Below, piece after piece: positions 8,856-17,401 of a DNA stretch of 64,000 bases; the stretch's first letter is position 1, and the number at the start of each line of letters is the position of its first letter. The stretch is from Flagellimonas pelagia (GTDB lineage Bacteria; Bacteroidota; Bacteroidia; Flavobacteriales; Flavobacteriaceae), in the NCBI RefSeq assembly GCF_003584135.1, contig NZ_QXFI01000006.1, forward strand, positions 61,001 to 125,000, given 5' to 3'. The position numbers and the translations under genes are program-made. The notes beneath the pieces are model-generated. The model worked only from the letters and a program-made list of their open reading frames with translations, made no database searches and had not been told where the DNA came from.

Positions 8856-11800
8856 ATGAATTCACTAACTATTAAACAATTTATCAAGTTGACATTCCGT
8901 ACATTTTGCTTTATGATCATCTTGGCACTGTTGAATCCAGTGTTGGCAGCCAATGTAAGGGGTCAAAAACTGGAGAACTACAGAGTGGATGTATCCGTGA
9001 ACGATGCCACGGTAGTTGAGGTCTTGAAGCAGATAGAGGAACAAACAGACTTCAAATTTGTGTATGACCGCAAAGTGGAGCGATTGCACAAGACTTACGA
9101 CATTGCTTACAACAAAGTTTCCCTTAGGTCCATTTTGGAATTGATGGCCAAGGATGCGGACCTTACGTTTAGAAGGATCAACCATACCATTTCCATCGAT
9201 GTAAAGCCCCAAGCCCCAAAAAGGGTAGTGGAAGTTGCCTTTGTTACCGTTACAGGTACCGTAACCGACGAAAACGGGGTTCCATTGGCGGGTGCATCCG
9301 TACAGGAAAAGGGAACGGGAAATGGTTCCATTACCGATTTTGATGGTAATTACACTATTGATGTAGAGAGCAACGCAGTGCTCCAATTTTCGTATTTGGG
9401 ATACACCCCAAAAGAAGTTGCCGTGGACGGCCGTACTACCATTGATGTACAATTACAGCAAGATGCCACACAATTGGAAGATGTAGTGGTAGTTGGGTAT
9501 GGAACCCAAAGAAAAACTGATGTGACCGGTTCCATCGCTTCAGTGGAAAGCGAGGATTTCAACAAAGGAATCGTAATGAACCCAGGGCAGCTTTTGCAAG
9601 GTAAGGTTGCAGGTGTAAACATTTCCAATGTAAGTGGTGAGCCAGGTGCCGCACAGGATGTGATCATCCGTGGGGTGGGAAGTTTACGTTCCGGTACTAC
9701 ACCTTTGTATGTAATCGATGGTTTTGCACTGGACAATACAAGTACAGGAGTGCCTACCAACCCCTTGAACTTTATCAACCCACAGGATATTGAAAGTATC
9801 GATGTGTTGAAGGATGCCTCCGCCGCAGCTATTTATGGAGCCAGGGCGGCCAACGGGGTAATCGTGATCACCACCAAAAAAGGAAAATCGGGACGTACCC
9901 AAATGGACTTGAGTGTCTCTACAGGTTTCTCGTCTTTGGCCAATAAAGTGGATGTATTCAGCGCCAATGAGTTCCGTCAACAAGTGGTGGCTGCAGGTGG
10001 AAATTTGGACGATGGAGGGGCCAATACCGATTGGCAAGATGCCTTAAGTCGTACCGGTTTTTCCAAAAACGTGAATTTGTCCATGGGCGGTGGCGCGGAC
10101 AAGTTTACCTATCATGCCTCTTTGGGTGTGAATGATCAAGAAGGTATTTTGAGGGCCAACGACCTGAAAAGGTATTCAGGGCGTTTGAACTTGGTTCAAA
10201 AAGCCTTGAACGACCGTTTCAAGGTAGAATTCAACATGACTGCCAGTAGAACGGAAAACCTTAGGGCAGATGCAAGGTCCATAGTGGGGGACATGCTTCA
10301 GTTGAACCCAACCCTTCCCTTGTATACCGACGGGCAACCCACCTTGTTGGACAATGCGTTGAACCCTTTGACCAGGGAAAAAATCTTTAGTGATGAGGCC
10401 GTTAACCATAGAATTTTGGCCAATGTGGCACCTTCCATTGAGATCATTGATGGGTTGACGTATAAGCTAAACTTGGGTGTTGATTACTCCACTACCGATC
10501 GCGATGAGCAATACATACCCTATTCTTTGTTGGAAGGCTATGCCAATGGATCGTTGACTTCAACGTACACGACCAACAAGAACACCTTGGTAGAAAATAC
10601 CCTTACCTATAATTTCGAAAAGGACAAGCACAACTTTACGGTTCTGGCAGGGCATACCTACCAGAAAACTTTTGTGCACCAAAAGAGCTTTGAATTGGAA
10701 GGTTTTGCGGACAATGGCATAGAGCCTAAATACCAAGATCAGATCAGTGGGGAAAGTACACAGACCTATATGTACACCTATGCCACTGAAAATGAACTAC
10801 AGTCTTTCTTTGGTAGGGTCAATTATGCTTTTGACAATAAATATTTGTTGACTGCGACCATGCGTGCCGATGGTTCCTCAAAATTTGGGGGTAACAACAA
10901 GTATGGTTATTTCCCTTCCGTGGCATTGGGCTGGAACATCATGAACGAGGATTTCATGAGCACCAACACAACCATCAATAACCTGAAGTTAAGAGCTAGT
11001 TGGGGTAAGACCGGTAACCAAGAGATTCCATCCAAGATCACCAAATTGAGCTATACCGATAGCAAGGATGGAAACGATTCCTATCCTATCAATGGAGATG
11101 AGAGTTCCTTGGAGGACTATCCATACGGTACTATTTTTACTCGTTTGGCAAATCCCGATATCCAGTGGGAGGTATCCCAACAGACCGACATCGGTTTGGA
11201 TTTTGGATTGTTCAACAATCGCTTGTCAGGAACCGTGGATTATTTTCAAAAAGTGTCCAAGAACATTTTGTTGGAGGTGACCCCTGCAGACCCGATACAA
11301 CCGACGGATAAATTCTGGACCAATATTCCCGATATGGAAATCAAGAACAACGGTATTGAATTTGCCTTGGATTACCACAGCGACTATAGCAAAGATTTTT
11401 CCTATAACATTGGAGGAAACTTGGCCTATACCAAAAATGAAGTGGCCAATTCGCCATACAAGGTGTTGACCACAGGTGCTGCACAGGGAGCAGGCCAGAC
11501 CGATGCTACCATCAACGGAAACATCAATGGTGAACCAATAGGTTCGTTCTATATGCAAGAGTTTTTGGGTATCGGTGATGACGGATTGAGTATCTTGTCC
11601 GAAGACAGAAAAGTGGTAGGCAGCGCCCTTCCTCCTTTAGTGTATGCCTTTTACCTGAACTTCAAATACAAGGACTTTGACCTTGGGTTGAACTTCAACG
11701 GGGTTTCTGGCAACAAGGTGTACAACCACACCGCCATGTCCTTGTTCAAAAAGGGATTATTGGCTTCCAATTACAACACCACATCGATTGCATCGGAATA

Positions 11801-12110
11801 TCCAAATGAGGACATTACCAACTCCAACGCGGTTTCTACCCGCTATTTGGAAGATGGGGATTTCTTACGTCTGAACAATGCCACTTTGGGTTATAACTTG
11901 AGACCGGCCCTTATCGGTTTGGATGGATTGGTAAATACCATACGTCTTTCCGTGACCGGCCAGAACCTTTTTGTAATTACCGATTACACTGGTTTTGATC
12001 CTGAGATCAACTCGAACTTGACCATTGATGGCATCCAGACCTTCGGGATCGATTACTTCAATTATCCTAAGGCAAGAACGGTTGTATTTGGCTTAAATGT
12101 ATCATTCTAA
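8856..12110 (+). CDS. SusC/RagA family TonB-dependent transporter with STN domain
   Basis: An outer-membrane importer of 1084 residues. Order: signal peptide (to about residue 33), STN (secretin/TonB short N-terminal) signalling domain (about 45-110, VVEVLKQIEEQTDFKFVYDRKV), a CarboxypepD_reg-like beta-sandwich (about 130-205, VTGTVTDENGVPLAGASVQEKG), plug domain beginning DVVVVGYGTQRK, and a 22-strand barrel ending in FGLNVSF. The STN domain marks it as a transducer that signals to FecR; the second SusC in this window lacks it. The substrate is not encoded in the sequence, but the downstream phosphatase genes point to phosphate-bearing organic compounds. SusD follows directly. Confidence 0.95.
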   Translation: MNSLTIKQFIKLTFRTFCFMIILALLNPVLAANVRGQKLENYRVDVSVNDATVVEVLKQIEEQTDFKFVYDRKVERLHKTYDIAYNKVSLRSILELMAKDADLTFRRINHTISIDVKPQAPKRVVEVAFVTVTGTVTDENGVPLAGASVQEKGTGNGSITDFDGNYTIDVESNAVLQFSYLGYTPKEVAVDGRTTIDVQLQQDATQLEDVVVVGYGTQRKTDVTGSIASVESEDFNKGIVMNPGQLLQGKVAGVNISNVSGEPGAAQDVIIRGVGSLRSGTTPLYVIDGFALDNTSTGVPTNPLNFINPQDIESIDVLKDASAAAIYGARAANGVIVITTKKGKSGRTQMDLSVSTGFSSLANKVDVFSANEFRQQVVAAGGNLDDGGANTDWQDALSRTGFSKNVNLSMGGGADKFTYHASLGVNDQEGILRANDLKRYSGRLNLVQKALNDRFKVEFNMTASRTENLRADARSIVGDMLQLNPTLPLYTDGQPTLLDNALNPLTREKIFSDEAVNHRILANVAPSIEIIDGLTYKLNLGVDYSTTDRDEQYIPYSLLEGYANGSLTSTYTTNKNTLVENTLTYNFEKDKHNFTVLAGHTYQKTFVHQKSFELEGFADNGIEPKYQDQISGESTQTYMYTYATENELQSFFGRVNYAFDNKYLLTATMRADGSSKFGGNNKYGYFPSVALGWNIMNEDFMSTNTTINNLKLRASWGKTGNQEIPSKITKLSYTDSKDGNDSYPINGDESSLEDYPYGTIFTRLANPDIQWEVSQQTDIGLDFGLFNNRLSGTVDYFQKVSKNILLEVTPADPIQPTDKFWTNIPDMEIKNNGIEFALDYHSDYSKDFSYNIGGNLAYTKNEVANSPYKVLTTGAAQGAGQTDATINGNINGEPIGSFYMQEFLGIGDDGLSILSEDRKVVGSALPPLVYAFYLNFKYKDFDLGLNFNGVSGNKVYNHTAMSLFKKGLLASNYNTTSIASEYPNEDITNSNAVSTRYLEDGDFLRLNNATLGYNLRPALIGLDGLVNTIRLSVTGQNLFVITDYTGFDPEINSNLTIDGIQTFGIDYFNYPKARTVVFGLNVSF

Positions 12111-12129
12111 TCAAAAAAACACTTCAAAG

Positions 12130-13875
12130 ATGAAGAACAAAATAATAATAGCACTATTGGGGATTTCCTTATTCTCAAACCTGAGCTGTACCGATTTGGA
12201 AGAAGAAGTTTTGGACGAATCCTTGGAAGGAAGCGGACAGGCGGAACTGATCAGCGGAGCCATTGCACCAGCTTATGGGCAAGTGGCATGGACTTGGAGG
12301 CATACCAATTATTACGGATTGCAATTGATTGCAGCCGATGAGGCCATATTGCCTTACCGTGGAGGAACGGATTGGTATGATGGTGGTAAATTCTTGGAAA
12401 CCCATGCCCATACCATTTCAACAGGTAATGATTTGGTGGGAAGCTCTTGGAACGAAGTGACCAAGAACATTTCAAGGGCCCTTTCGGCCATTGAAGTATT
12501 ACAACCCCTTGCCGAGGCAGGTGATACAGAGGCCGAAGGAGCACTTTACGAAATGATCGCACTTCGAGCCTATATGAACATGTTGGTGCTCGATAGTTGG
12601 GGATTGGTGTTCAAAAAAGAGACTTCCGAGGATCTTTCCGAGATTTTGAGGGGGCAGGATGCCATTGACTATATTGAAAGTGAGTTCTTGTCCGTTGTGG
12701 ATGTCATCAACACCAGCAAGGGCCCCGGAAGGATTACCCAAGCGGCGGTATGGGGCTTTTTGGCACGATTGAACCTAAATGCAGCGGTCTATCGTGACCC
12801 CTACGGAACCCCAAGCTTCAGCAATGAGGATATGGACAAAGTGATCCAATACACGGACAATATCATCAACTCGGGAGCATTTTCATTGTCGCCAGAGTAC
12901 TTTGATCTGTTCAACGATGACAACAATGATAACTCCGAAATCATTTTTGCCGCCGATCAACGCGGTGTCATGAAAAATGAGCACAGCCGATGGGCCTATT
13001 GGTCATTGGCAGGCTCTTGGTTTCCTAGACCTGAATTCCCGGATGCAGATGGTACCGACGGTCCGGCCATTACCTCCGATTTCTACCAAACCTGGGTAGA
13101 TGCCTATGGCGCTACCGACCCAGCTGAAGCTGATGCAAGGTTCTTCAAGGAAAACCAGATAATCCCTGCTGAATTGCAGGATTTGACAGGGGTTACTCCA
13201 GAAAATGATGAAGACCATTATTACTGTATTTCCGCCGAGGATTTCGAGATCAATAGGGGAATTCTCCGAGGTGTCATTTGGGGACCAAGGAAAGATGAAG
13301 GTGGTTCTTTTTATACGTGTGATGGTGGATACCGAATCTACCCTGTCATCCAAAGAAAAGGAAACGGCCCCGATAAGGATGTGGATTATGTGAACCACGT
13401 GTTGCAAGTTGATTTTACAAACGAGGGAAGGTTGCACCGAAATGGCTACAGGGTATCCAAGTACCAGTTTAGCCATACCTCGCCCAATGGTAACAACTAT
13501 AGCAGCGTGGACCTTGTGTTGATGCGTTTGGCTGAAATCTATTTGATGCGTGCCGAAGCAAAATTGAGAAAAGGCGACAGCGCAGGTGCCTTGGCCGATG
13601 TAAATTTCATTAGGACCGAAAGGAATGCACGCCCAGACCAAACTCCAGAGGCCTTGCCTTCCATTGACTTGGAAATCCTGTTCCGTGAGCGTGGTTTTGA
13701 GTTATACTGGGAAGGTTTTAGGAGAAGCGACCAGATCCGATTTGGCCACTACGAGGATTCCTGGACTGAAAAAACGGATAACGATGTTCACCATAGATTG
13801 TTCCCCATCCCACAGGATGCCATCGATGGAGCATCGAATGTGCCAGGCTATCTGGAACAGAATGAAGGCTATTGA
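12130..13875 (+). CDS. RagB/SusD family substrate-binding lipoprotein
   Basis: The surface lipoprotein that caps the SusC transporter and captures substrate. From ATG 12130 it has 581 residues with a lipobox ending in SNLSCTD (C19), SusD-type TPR helices (for example AVWGFLARLNLNAAVYRDPYG), and the C-terminal SusD signature (LVLMRLAEIYLMRAEAKLRKGD... ERGFELYWEGFRRSDQIRFG). A further upstream in-frame start at 12097 overlaps susC and adds a non-signal extension, so I reject it. The protein is longer than many SusD homologues, with a long insert at about 330-400, which may shape the binding site. Confidence 0.95.
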   Translation: MKNKIIIALLGISLFSNLSCTDLEEEVLDESLEGSGQAELISGAIAPAYGQVAWTWRHTNYYGLQLIAADEAILPYRGGTDWYDGGKFLETHAHTISTGNDLVGSSWNEVTKNISRALSAIEVLQPLAEAGDTEAEGALYEMIALRAYMNMLVLDSWGLVFKKETSEDLSEILRGQDAIDYIESEFLSVVDVINTSKGPGRITQAAVWGFLARLNLNAAVYRDPYGTPSFSNEDMDKVIQYTDNIINSGAFSLSPEYFDLFNDDNNDNSEIIFAADQRGVMKNEHSRWAYWSLAGSWFPRPEFPDADGTDGPAITSDFYQTWVDAYGATDPAEADARFFKENQIIPAELQDLTGVTPENDEDHYYCISAEDFEINRGILRGVIWGPRKDEGGSFYTCDGGYRIYPVIQRKGNGPDKDVDYVNHVLQVDFTNEGRLHRNGYRVSKYQFSHTSPNGNNYSSVDLVLMRLAEIYLMRAEAKLRKGDSAGALADVNFIRTERNARPDQTPEALPSIDLEILFRERGFELYWEGFRRSDQIRFGHYEDSWTEKTDNDVHHRLFPIPQDAIDGASNVPGYLEQNEGY

Positions 13876-13897
13876 TCAAGTGTATTTTTTAGCACAT

Positions 13898-13934
13898 GCG
13901 GCAAGATGGATTTTCCTCTTGCCGCTTGCTTTTT
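13898..13934 (+). terminator. hairpin between susD and the phosphatase genes
   Basis: A perfect 9-bp stem, GCGGCAAGA (13898-13906) with TCTTGCCGC (13917-13925), is followed by TTGCTTTTT. It has the form of an intrinsic terminator located between susD and the first phosphatase, so the phosphatases may be expressed at a lower level or from their own start. Confidence 0.75.
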
Positions 13935-13959
13935 ATGAACAAATCAAACGAATGGAAAA

Positions 13960-15090
13960 ATGAAGATTTCATATCACAAGACCATTGCTTCGATTTTAGC
14001 GATGTTAGTACTGGGCTGCACGGCAAAGAAGCAAGAAGAGCCATCCAAAACAACCCAAGAGGAACCCTTGAGCATTATCTTTATGATTGGTGATGGCATG
14101 GGGATTCCACAGGTATCCTCAGCCTATTACTTTGGTGAAGGAACCCCCAATTTTTCAAGGTTTACCCATATCGGTTTACACAAGACCTCTGATAAAAGTT
14201 CTAAGATTACCGATTCCGCTGCCGGGGCCACAGCCTTTTCAACCGGGCAAAAAACGTATAAAAGGGCCATTGGGGTTTCGGTGGACAGCATTCCGCAAGA
14301 AACCATTTTGGAACAACTTCAAAAAGAAGGTTATCAGACCGGTTTAATCAGCCTTACTTCCATTACCCATGCTACGCCGGCCAGTTTTTATGCACATGTA
14401 AAGGACCGCGACATGCATGAGGAAATAGCCGCGCAATTGGTGACATCCAAGGTGGATTTCTTTGCGGGCGGTGGAAAAAAATTCTTTAACCAAAGGGAGG
14501 ATGGAAAAGATCTCTTTCAATATTTGGTGGAAGAAAATTATCATTTGGATACCTTACAACTTTCCAATCCAGTTTTGGGTCAATCCAATGCCTATGTGTT
14601 GGCCGAGGATGGGATTCCCTCAAAAATAGAAGGTAGGGGAGATTTTCTAAAGGATGCCACGGAAATGGCCTTGGATTATTTCGATCAAAAGGGAAAACCT
14701 TTCTTTTTAATGGTGGAAGGTTCTTATATTGACTGGGGCGGACATGCGGAGGATGCCGATATGATGGTTGCCGAAGTCCTAGATTTTGATAAAACCTTGG
14801 GAGCGGTACTGGATTATGTAAAAGAGCATCCCAACACATTGTTGGTGGTCACCGCCGATCATGAAACAGGAGGGGTGAGCATCGGCAAGTACTATGAAAT
14901 GGATGAAAGCACTGGAAATAAGAAGGAAGTGGCCGATAAGGTTGCTGTATATTTTAATTCCAACCAGCATAGCGGGGAGTTGATCCCTGTTTTTGCGGAA
15001 GGAAAAGGAGCTGAAAATTTTCAGGGAATCTATGAGAACAACGAAATTTATCATAAGTTTTTACAATCGCTGAACCAGAACAAGCAATAA
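13960..15090 (+). CDS. alkaline phosphatase, lipoprotein
   Basis: A 376-residue secreted alkaline phosphatase (phosphomonoesterase releasing inorganic phosphate). The lipobox LAMLVLGC ends at about C20. Metal and active-site motifs of the PhoA superfamily are visible: IFMIGDGMG, the nucleophile serine in ITDSAAGATAFSTG (S86), FFLMVEGSYIDWGGHAED, and VVTADHETGG. The final His-bearing motif is probably NQHSGELIPVF. It is shorter than E. coli PhoA and nearer to the PhoA-like enzymes of Bacteroidota. The next gene starts 1 base after its stop, so the two phosphatases are cotranscribed. A hairpin separates them from susD. Confidence 0.9.
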   Translation: MKISYHKTIASILAMLVLGCTAKKQEEPSKTTQEEPLSIIFMIGDGMGIPQVSSAYYFGEGTPNFSRFTHIGLHKTSDKSSKITDSAAGATAFSTGQKTYKRAIGVSVDSIPQETILEQLQKEGYQTGLISLTSITHATPASFYAHVKDRDMHEEIAAQLVTSKVDFFAGGGKKFFNQREDGKDLFQYLVEENYHLDTLQLSNPVLGQSNAYVLAEDGIPSKIEGRGDFLKDATEMALDYFDQKGKPFFLMVEGSYIDWGGHAEDADMMVAEVLDFDKTLGAVLDYVKEHPNTLLVVTADHETGGVSIGKYYEMDESTGNKKEVADKVAVYFNSNQHSGELIPVFAEGKGAENFQGIYENNEIYHKFLQSLNQNKQ

Positions 15091-15091
15091 G

Positions 15092-16858
15092 ATGAAAAAA
15101 ATCATTGGAGTAGCAGTGCTGATATTATGGTTTTTGGGTGTGCAACATAATTTGTTGGCTCAGGAAACCTACAAAGTCCATTCCCACAACGATTATGAAC
15201 AGGAACTGCCGTTTTGGTATGCCTATAGCAATGGGGCAGCATCCATTGAGGCGGATGTATTCCTTAAAAATGGAACGCTGTATGTGACCCATGCCGAAAA
15301 CGAAATCAAGGAAGGGAAAACCTTGGAAAAACTTTATCTGGACAGATTGGCAAGTTTGGAGAAATCAGGGGAATTAAGGAACCTTCAATTGCTCATTGAT
15401 GTAAAATCCGAGGCCCATTCGACCTTGAAGAAGCTGGTTGAGGTGTTGGGACACTACCCATCCTTGGGCAAGGTTAAGTTTGTCATTTCGGGAAATCGCC
15501 CCAAAGCCGAGGAATATCAAAACTACCCTGATTTTATTTGGTTCGACCATCAAAATTTGGAGGAACTGGACAACATCGATTTAACCAAGGTAGGTTTGGT
15601 GAGCGTCAGTTTTAAGGATTTTTCGGTTTGGAACGGATATGGTAGAATGACGGCACCAGATTTTGAAACCGTTCAAAAGGCCATTGCTAAGGCCAAGGCA
15701 TCAGGAAAACCATTTCGTTTTTGGGCCACACCCGATACCAAGACCGCCTGGACCCGATTGGCTAAAATGGGAGTGGATTTCATCAATACCGATGAACCAG
15801 CCTTGGCAGTACAATATCTGGAAAAACTTGTTGGAAATATCTTCCAACTTAAAAACGAAATTCCTGTTTATGAGCCAAAATATGGTTACGATCCCCAGTC
15901 AAAACCCAAGAATGTCATTTTAATGATCGGGGATGGCAATGGATTGGCCCAGATTACCTCGGCGATGATTGCCAACCGCGGAAAGCTTACCGTTGCTGGG
16001 TTGAAGAACATCGGTTTGGTAAAGACGGCATCTTATGATGATTTGATTACTGATTCGGCTGCAGGTGGAACGGCCATGGCCACTGGCAACAAAACGAACA
16101 ATCGTGCCATTGGTGTGGGACCCAAAGGCGAAATTTTGACCAATCTGGTTGACATTACGAACCAAAAAGGTTTCAACACCGCCATTATTTCTACGGATGC
16201 CATTTACGGGGCCACCCCATCCGCTTTTTTTGCCCACCAAGTGGAGCGAGACAATACCGAGGGTCTTGTGGCAGATTTGACAAAGAGCCCATTGGATTTT
16301 TTCATGGCAGGCGGCCAAAATCAGGAGAGCACTATTTCCTACGTTTTTAAAACCATAAGTTTTGATGCGTTTGAAGATTTTTCCGGACCAACTGCGGTTT
16401 ACCTAGGTGAGAACAAAGTACCCTCCATGAAGAATGGAAGGGGAGAAGCATTGCCCGAAGCGGTTAAAAAATCATTGGATGTATTGGGAGCCAAGTCCGA
16501 ACCTTTTTTCTTAATGGTGGAAGGAGCGCAAATCGATAATGGGGGACACTCTAACAGTACCATTGATATTGTCCAGGAAATGTTGGATTTTGACCAGGCC
16601 ATTGCAGAGGCCATCCGTTTTGCGGATGCCGATCAAAATACGTTGGTAATCATTACCGCGGATCATGAAACATCAGGTTTTGGAATCGTTGGAGGAAGCT
16701 TGCAGGATGGTACAGTTCAAGGTGATTTCTTGACCGTAGACCATACTGGAATTATGGTGCCGTTGTTTGCTTATGGTCCCCATGCGGAAGATTTTAACGG
16801 GGTATATGAGAATACCGAGATTTTTCAAAAAATCTTGTTGGCCCTGGGGCTCAAATAA
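15092..16858 (+). CDS. fusion of a glycerophosphodiesterase-like domain with an alkaline phosphatase
   Basis: A 588-residue exported protein (signal peptide ending LLAQ, about residue 24) with two catalytic modules. Residues about 27-250 resemble GDPD/PI-PLC-type phosphodiesterase TIM barrels: VHSHNDYEQ, SIEADVFLKNGTLYVTHAE, LLIDVKSEA, and FWATPDTKTAWTRLAKMGVDFINTDEP. Residues about 270-588 are a full PhoA-type alkaline phosphatase: VILMIGDGNG, nucleophile serine in ITDSAAGGTAMATG (S322), MVEGAQIDNGGHSN, and ADHETSGFG. Together they could cut a phosphodiester such as glycerophosphocholine and then remove the remaining phosphate. It is translationally next to the first phosphatase. Substrate is inferred from the folds only. 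Confidence 0.88.
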   Translation: MKKIIGVAVLILWFLGVQHNLLAQETYKVHSHNDYEQELPFWYAYSNGAASIEADVFLKNGTLYVTHAENEIKEGKTLEKLYLDRLASLEKSGELRNLQLLIDVKSEAHSTLKKLVEVLGHYPSLGKVKFVISGNRPKAEEYQNYPDFIWFDHQNLEELDNIDLTKVGLVSVSFKDFSVWNGYGRMTAPDFETVQKAIAKAKASGKPFRFWATPDTKTAWTRLAKMGVDFINTDEPALAVQYLEKLVGNIFQLKNEIPVYEPKYGYDPQSKPKNVILMIGDGNGLAQITSAMIANRGKLTVAGLKNIGLVKTASYDDLITDSAAGGTAMATGNKTNNRAIGVGPKGEILTNLVDITNQKGFNTAIISTDAIYGATPSAFFAHQVERDNTEGLVADLTKSPLDFFMAGGQNQESTISYVFKTISFDAFEDFSGPTAVYLGENKVPSMKNGRGEALPEAVKKSLDVLGAKSEPFFLMVEGAQIDNGGHSNSTIDIVQEMLDFDQAIAEAIRFADADQNTLVIITADHETSGFGIVGGSLQDGTVQGDFLTVDHTGIMVPLFAYGPHAEDFNGVYENTEIFQKILLALGLK

Positions 16859-16866
16859 AATTTTAG

Positions 16867-16900
16867 GTGCGTCTGCCTTTGGTAGGCGCACTTATTTATA
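16867..16900 (+). terminator. intrinsic terminator after the phosphatase genes
   Basis: An 11-bp stem with two G-T wobbles (16867-16877 with 16881-16891, loop TTT) is followed by a T-rich stretch (TTATTTAT). It closes the phosphatase transcript. Confidence 0.75.
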
Positions 16901-16934
16901 GCCTTGCAAGCGTCTAAACCCAAATGGATATCAT

Positions 16935-17285
16935 TCAAGGCTCAATCTTGATTTTTTTATGAGCCTTTGAAGCCTCTTTGCCCCAATGGGATATGGCATC
17001 CAGAACGGGGATCAGTGTTTGTCCAAATGAGGTAAGTCCGTACTCCACCTTCAACGGTGGCTTGCTGGTGTACACTTTTCTGCATACGAGACCGTCGGCT
17101 TCCAATTCCTTTAATTGAAGGCTCAAGGTACGTTCGGTGATTGTGGGGATTTCCTTGCGGAGTTCATTGTACCTTTTTTTATCCTTGGTGAGATGTATTA
17201 ATATCACCGATTTCCATTTTCCTCCTATGTATTTCATTGTGAGGCTGGTACTGCAAGGGAAATGTTTGTTGTCAACACAATACAT
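16935..17285 (-). CDS. HxlR family transcriptional regulator
   Basis: A 116-residue winged helix-turn-helix regulator of the HxlR/DUF24 family. Residues 3 and 11 are cysteines (MYCVDNKHFPC), and the family pattern follows: MKYIGGKWKSVILIHL, RYNELRKEIPTITERTLSLQLKELEADGLV and the wing YGLTSFG. Many members sense electrophiles or oxidants through an N-terminal Cys, which fits its neighbours: a divergent nitroreductase, a quinone reductase and a quinol monooxygenase. It starts 116 bases from the nitroreductase start, with two palindromes in between that are likely its operators. Confidence 0.93.
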   Translation of the reverse strand: MYCVDNKHFPCSTSLTMKYIGGKWKSVILIHLTKDKKRYNELRKEIPTITERTLSLQLKELEADGLVCRKVYTSKPPLKVEYGLTSFGQTLIPVLDAISHWGKEASKAHKKIKIEP

Positions 17286-17302
17286 ATGTTAAAATTGTTT
17301 TA

Positions 17303-17323
17303 AAAATGTATGCTATACATTTT
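17303..17323. promoter_or_regulatory. palindrome 1, probable HxlR operator (hxlR side)
   Basis: AAAATGTAT (17303-17311), GCT, ATACATTTT (17315-17323) is a perfect 9-3-9 inverted repeat. It lies at the expected transcription start of the HxlR gene, about 12 bases after a TATCTTTG element on the minus strand (17335-17342), so a bound dimer would block that promoter. Confidence 0.7.
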
Positions 17324-17331
17324 GACCGTTA

Positions 17332-17362
17332 TTGCAAAGATATAAAACTGTATATATGTTTG
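17332..17362 (+). promoter_or_regulatory. promoter of the nitroreductase operon
   Basis: TTG at 17332-17334, a 20-base spacer and TATGTTTG at 17355-17362 match the Bacteroidota consensus TTG-N19/20-TAnnTTTG. On the other strand TATCTTTG at 17335-17342 (complement) is the likely -7 element of the HxlR gene, so the two promoters overlap back to back. Confidence 0.7.
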
Positions 17363-17363
17363 T

Positions 17364-17382
17364 AACTATAAAAAGTATAGTT
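17364..17382. promoter_or_regulatory. palindrome 2, probable HxlR operator (nitroreductase side)
   Basis: AACTATA (17364-17370), AAAAG, TATAGTT (17376-17382) is a perfect inverted repeat directly after the -7 element of the nitroreductase promoter, covering the expected start of transcription. Confidence 0.6.
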
Positions 17383-17401
17383 TATATAAAACACTTGAAC
17401 A

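Noticed and set aside
8865..9452. Long antisense frames inside the susC and susD genes (also 13003-13641, 9684-10037)
   Set aside because: Shadow frames of strongly coding sequence with no recognisable motif or start context.
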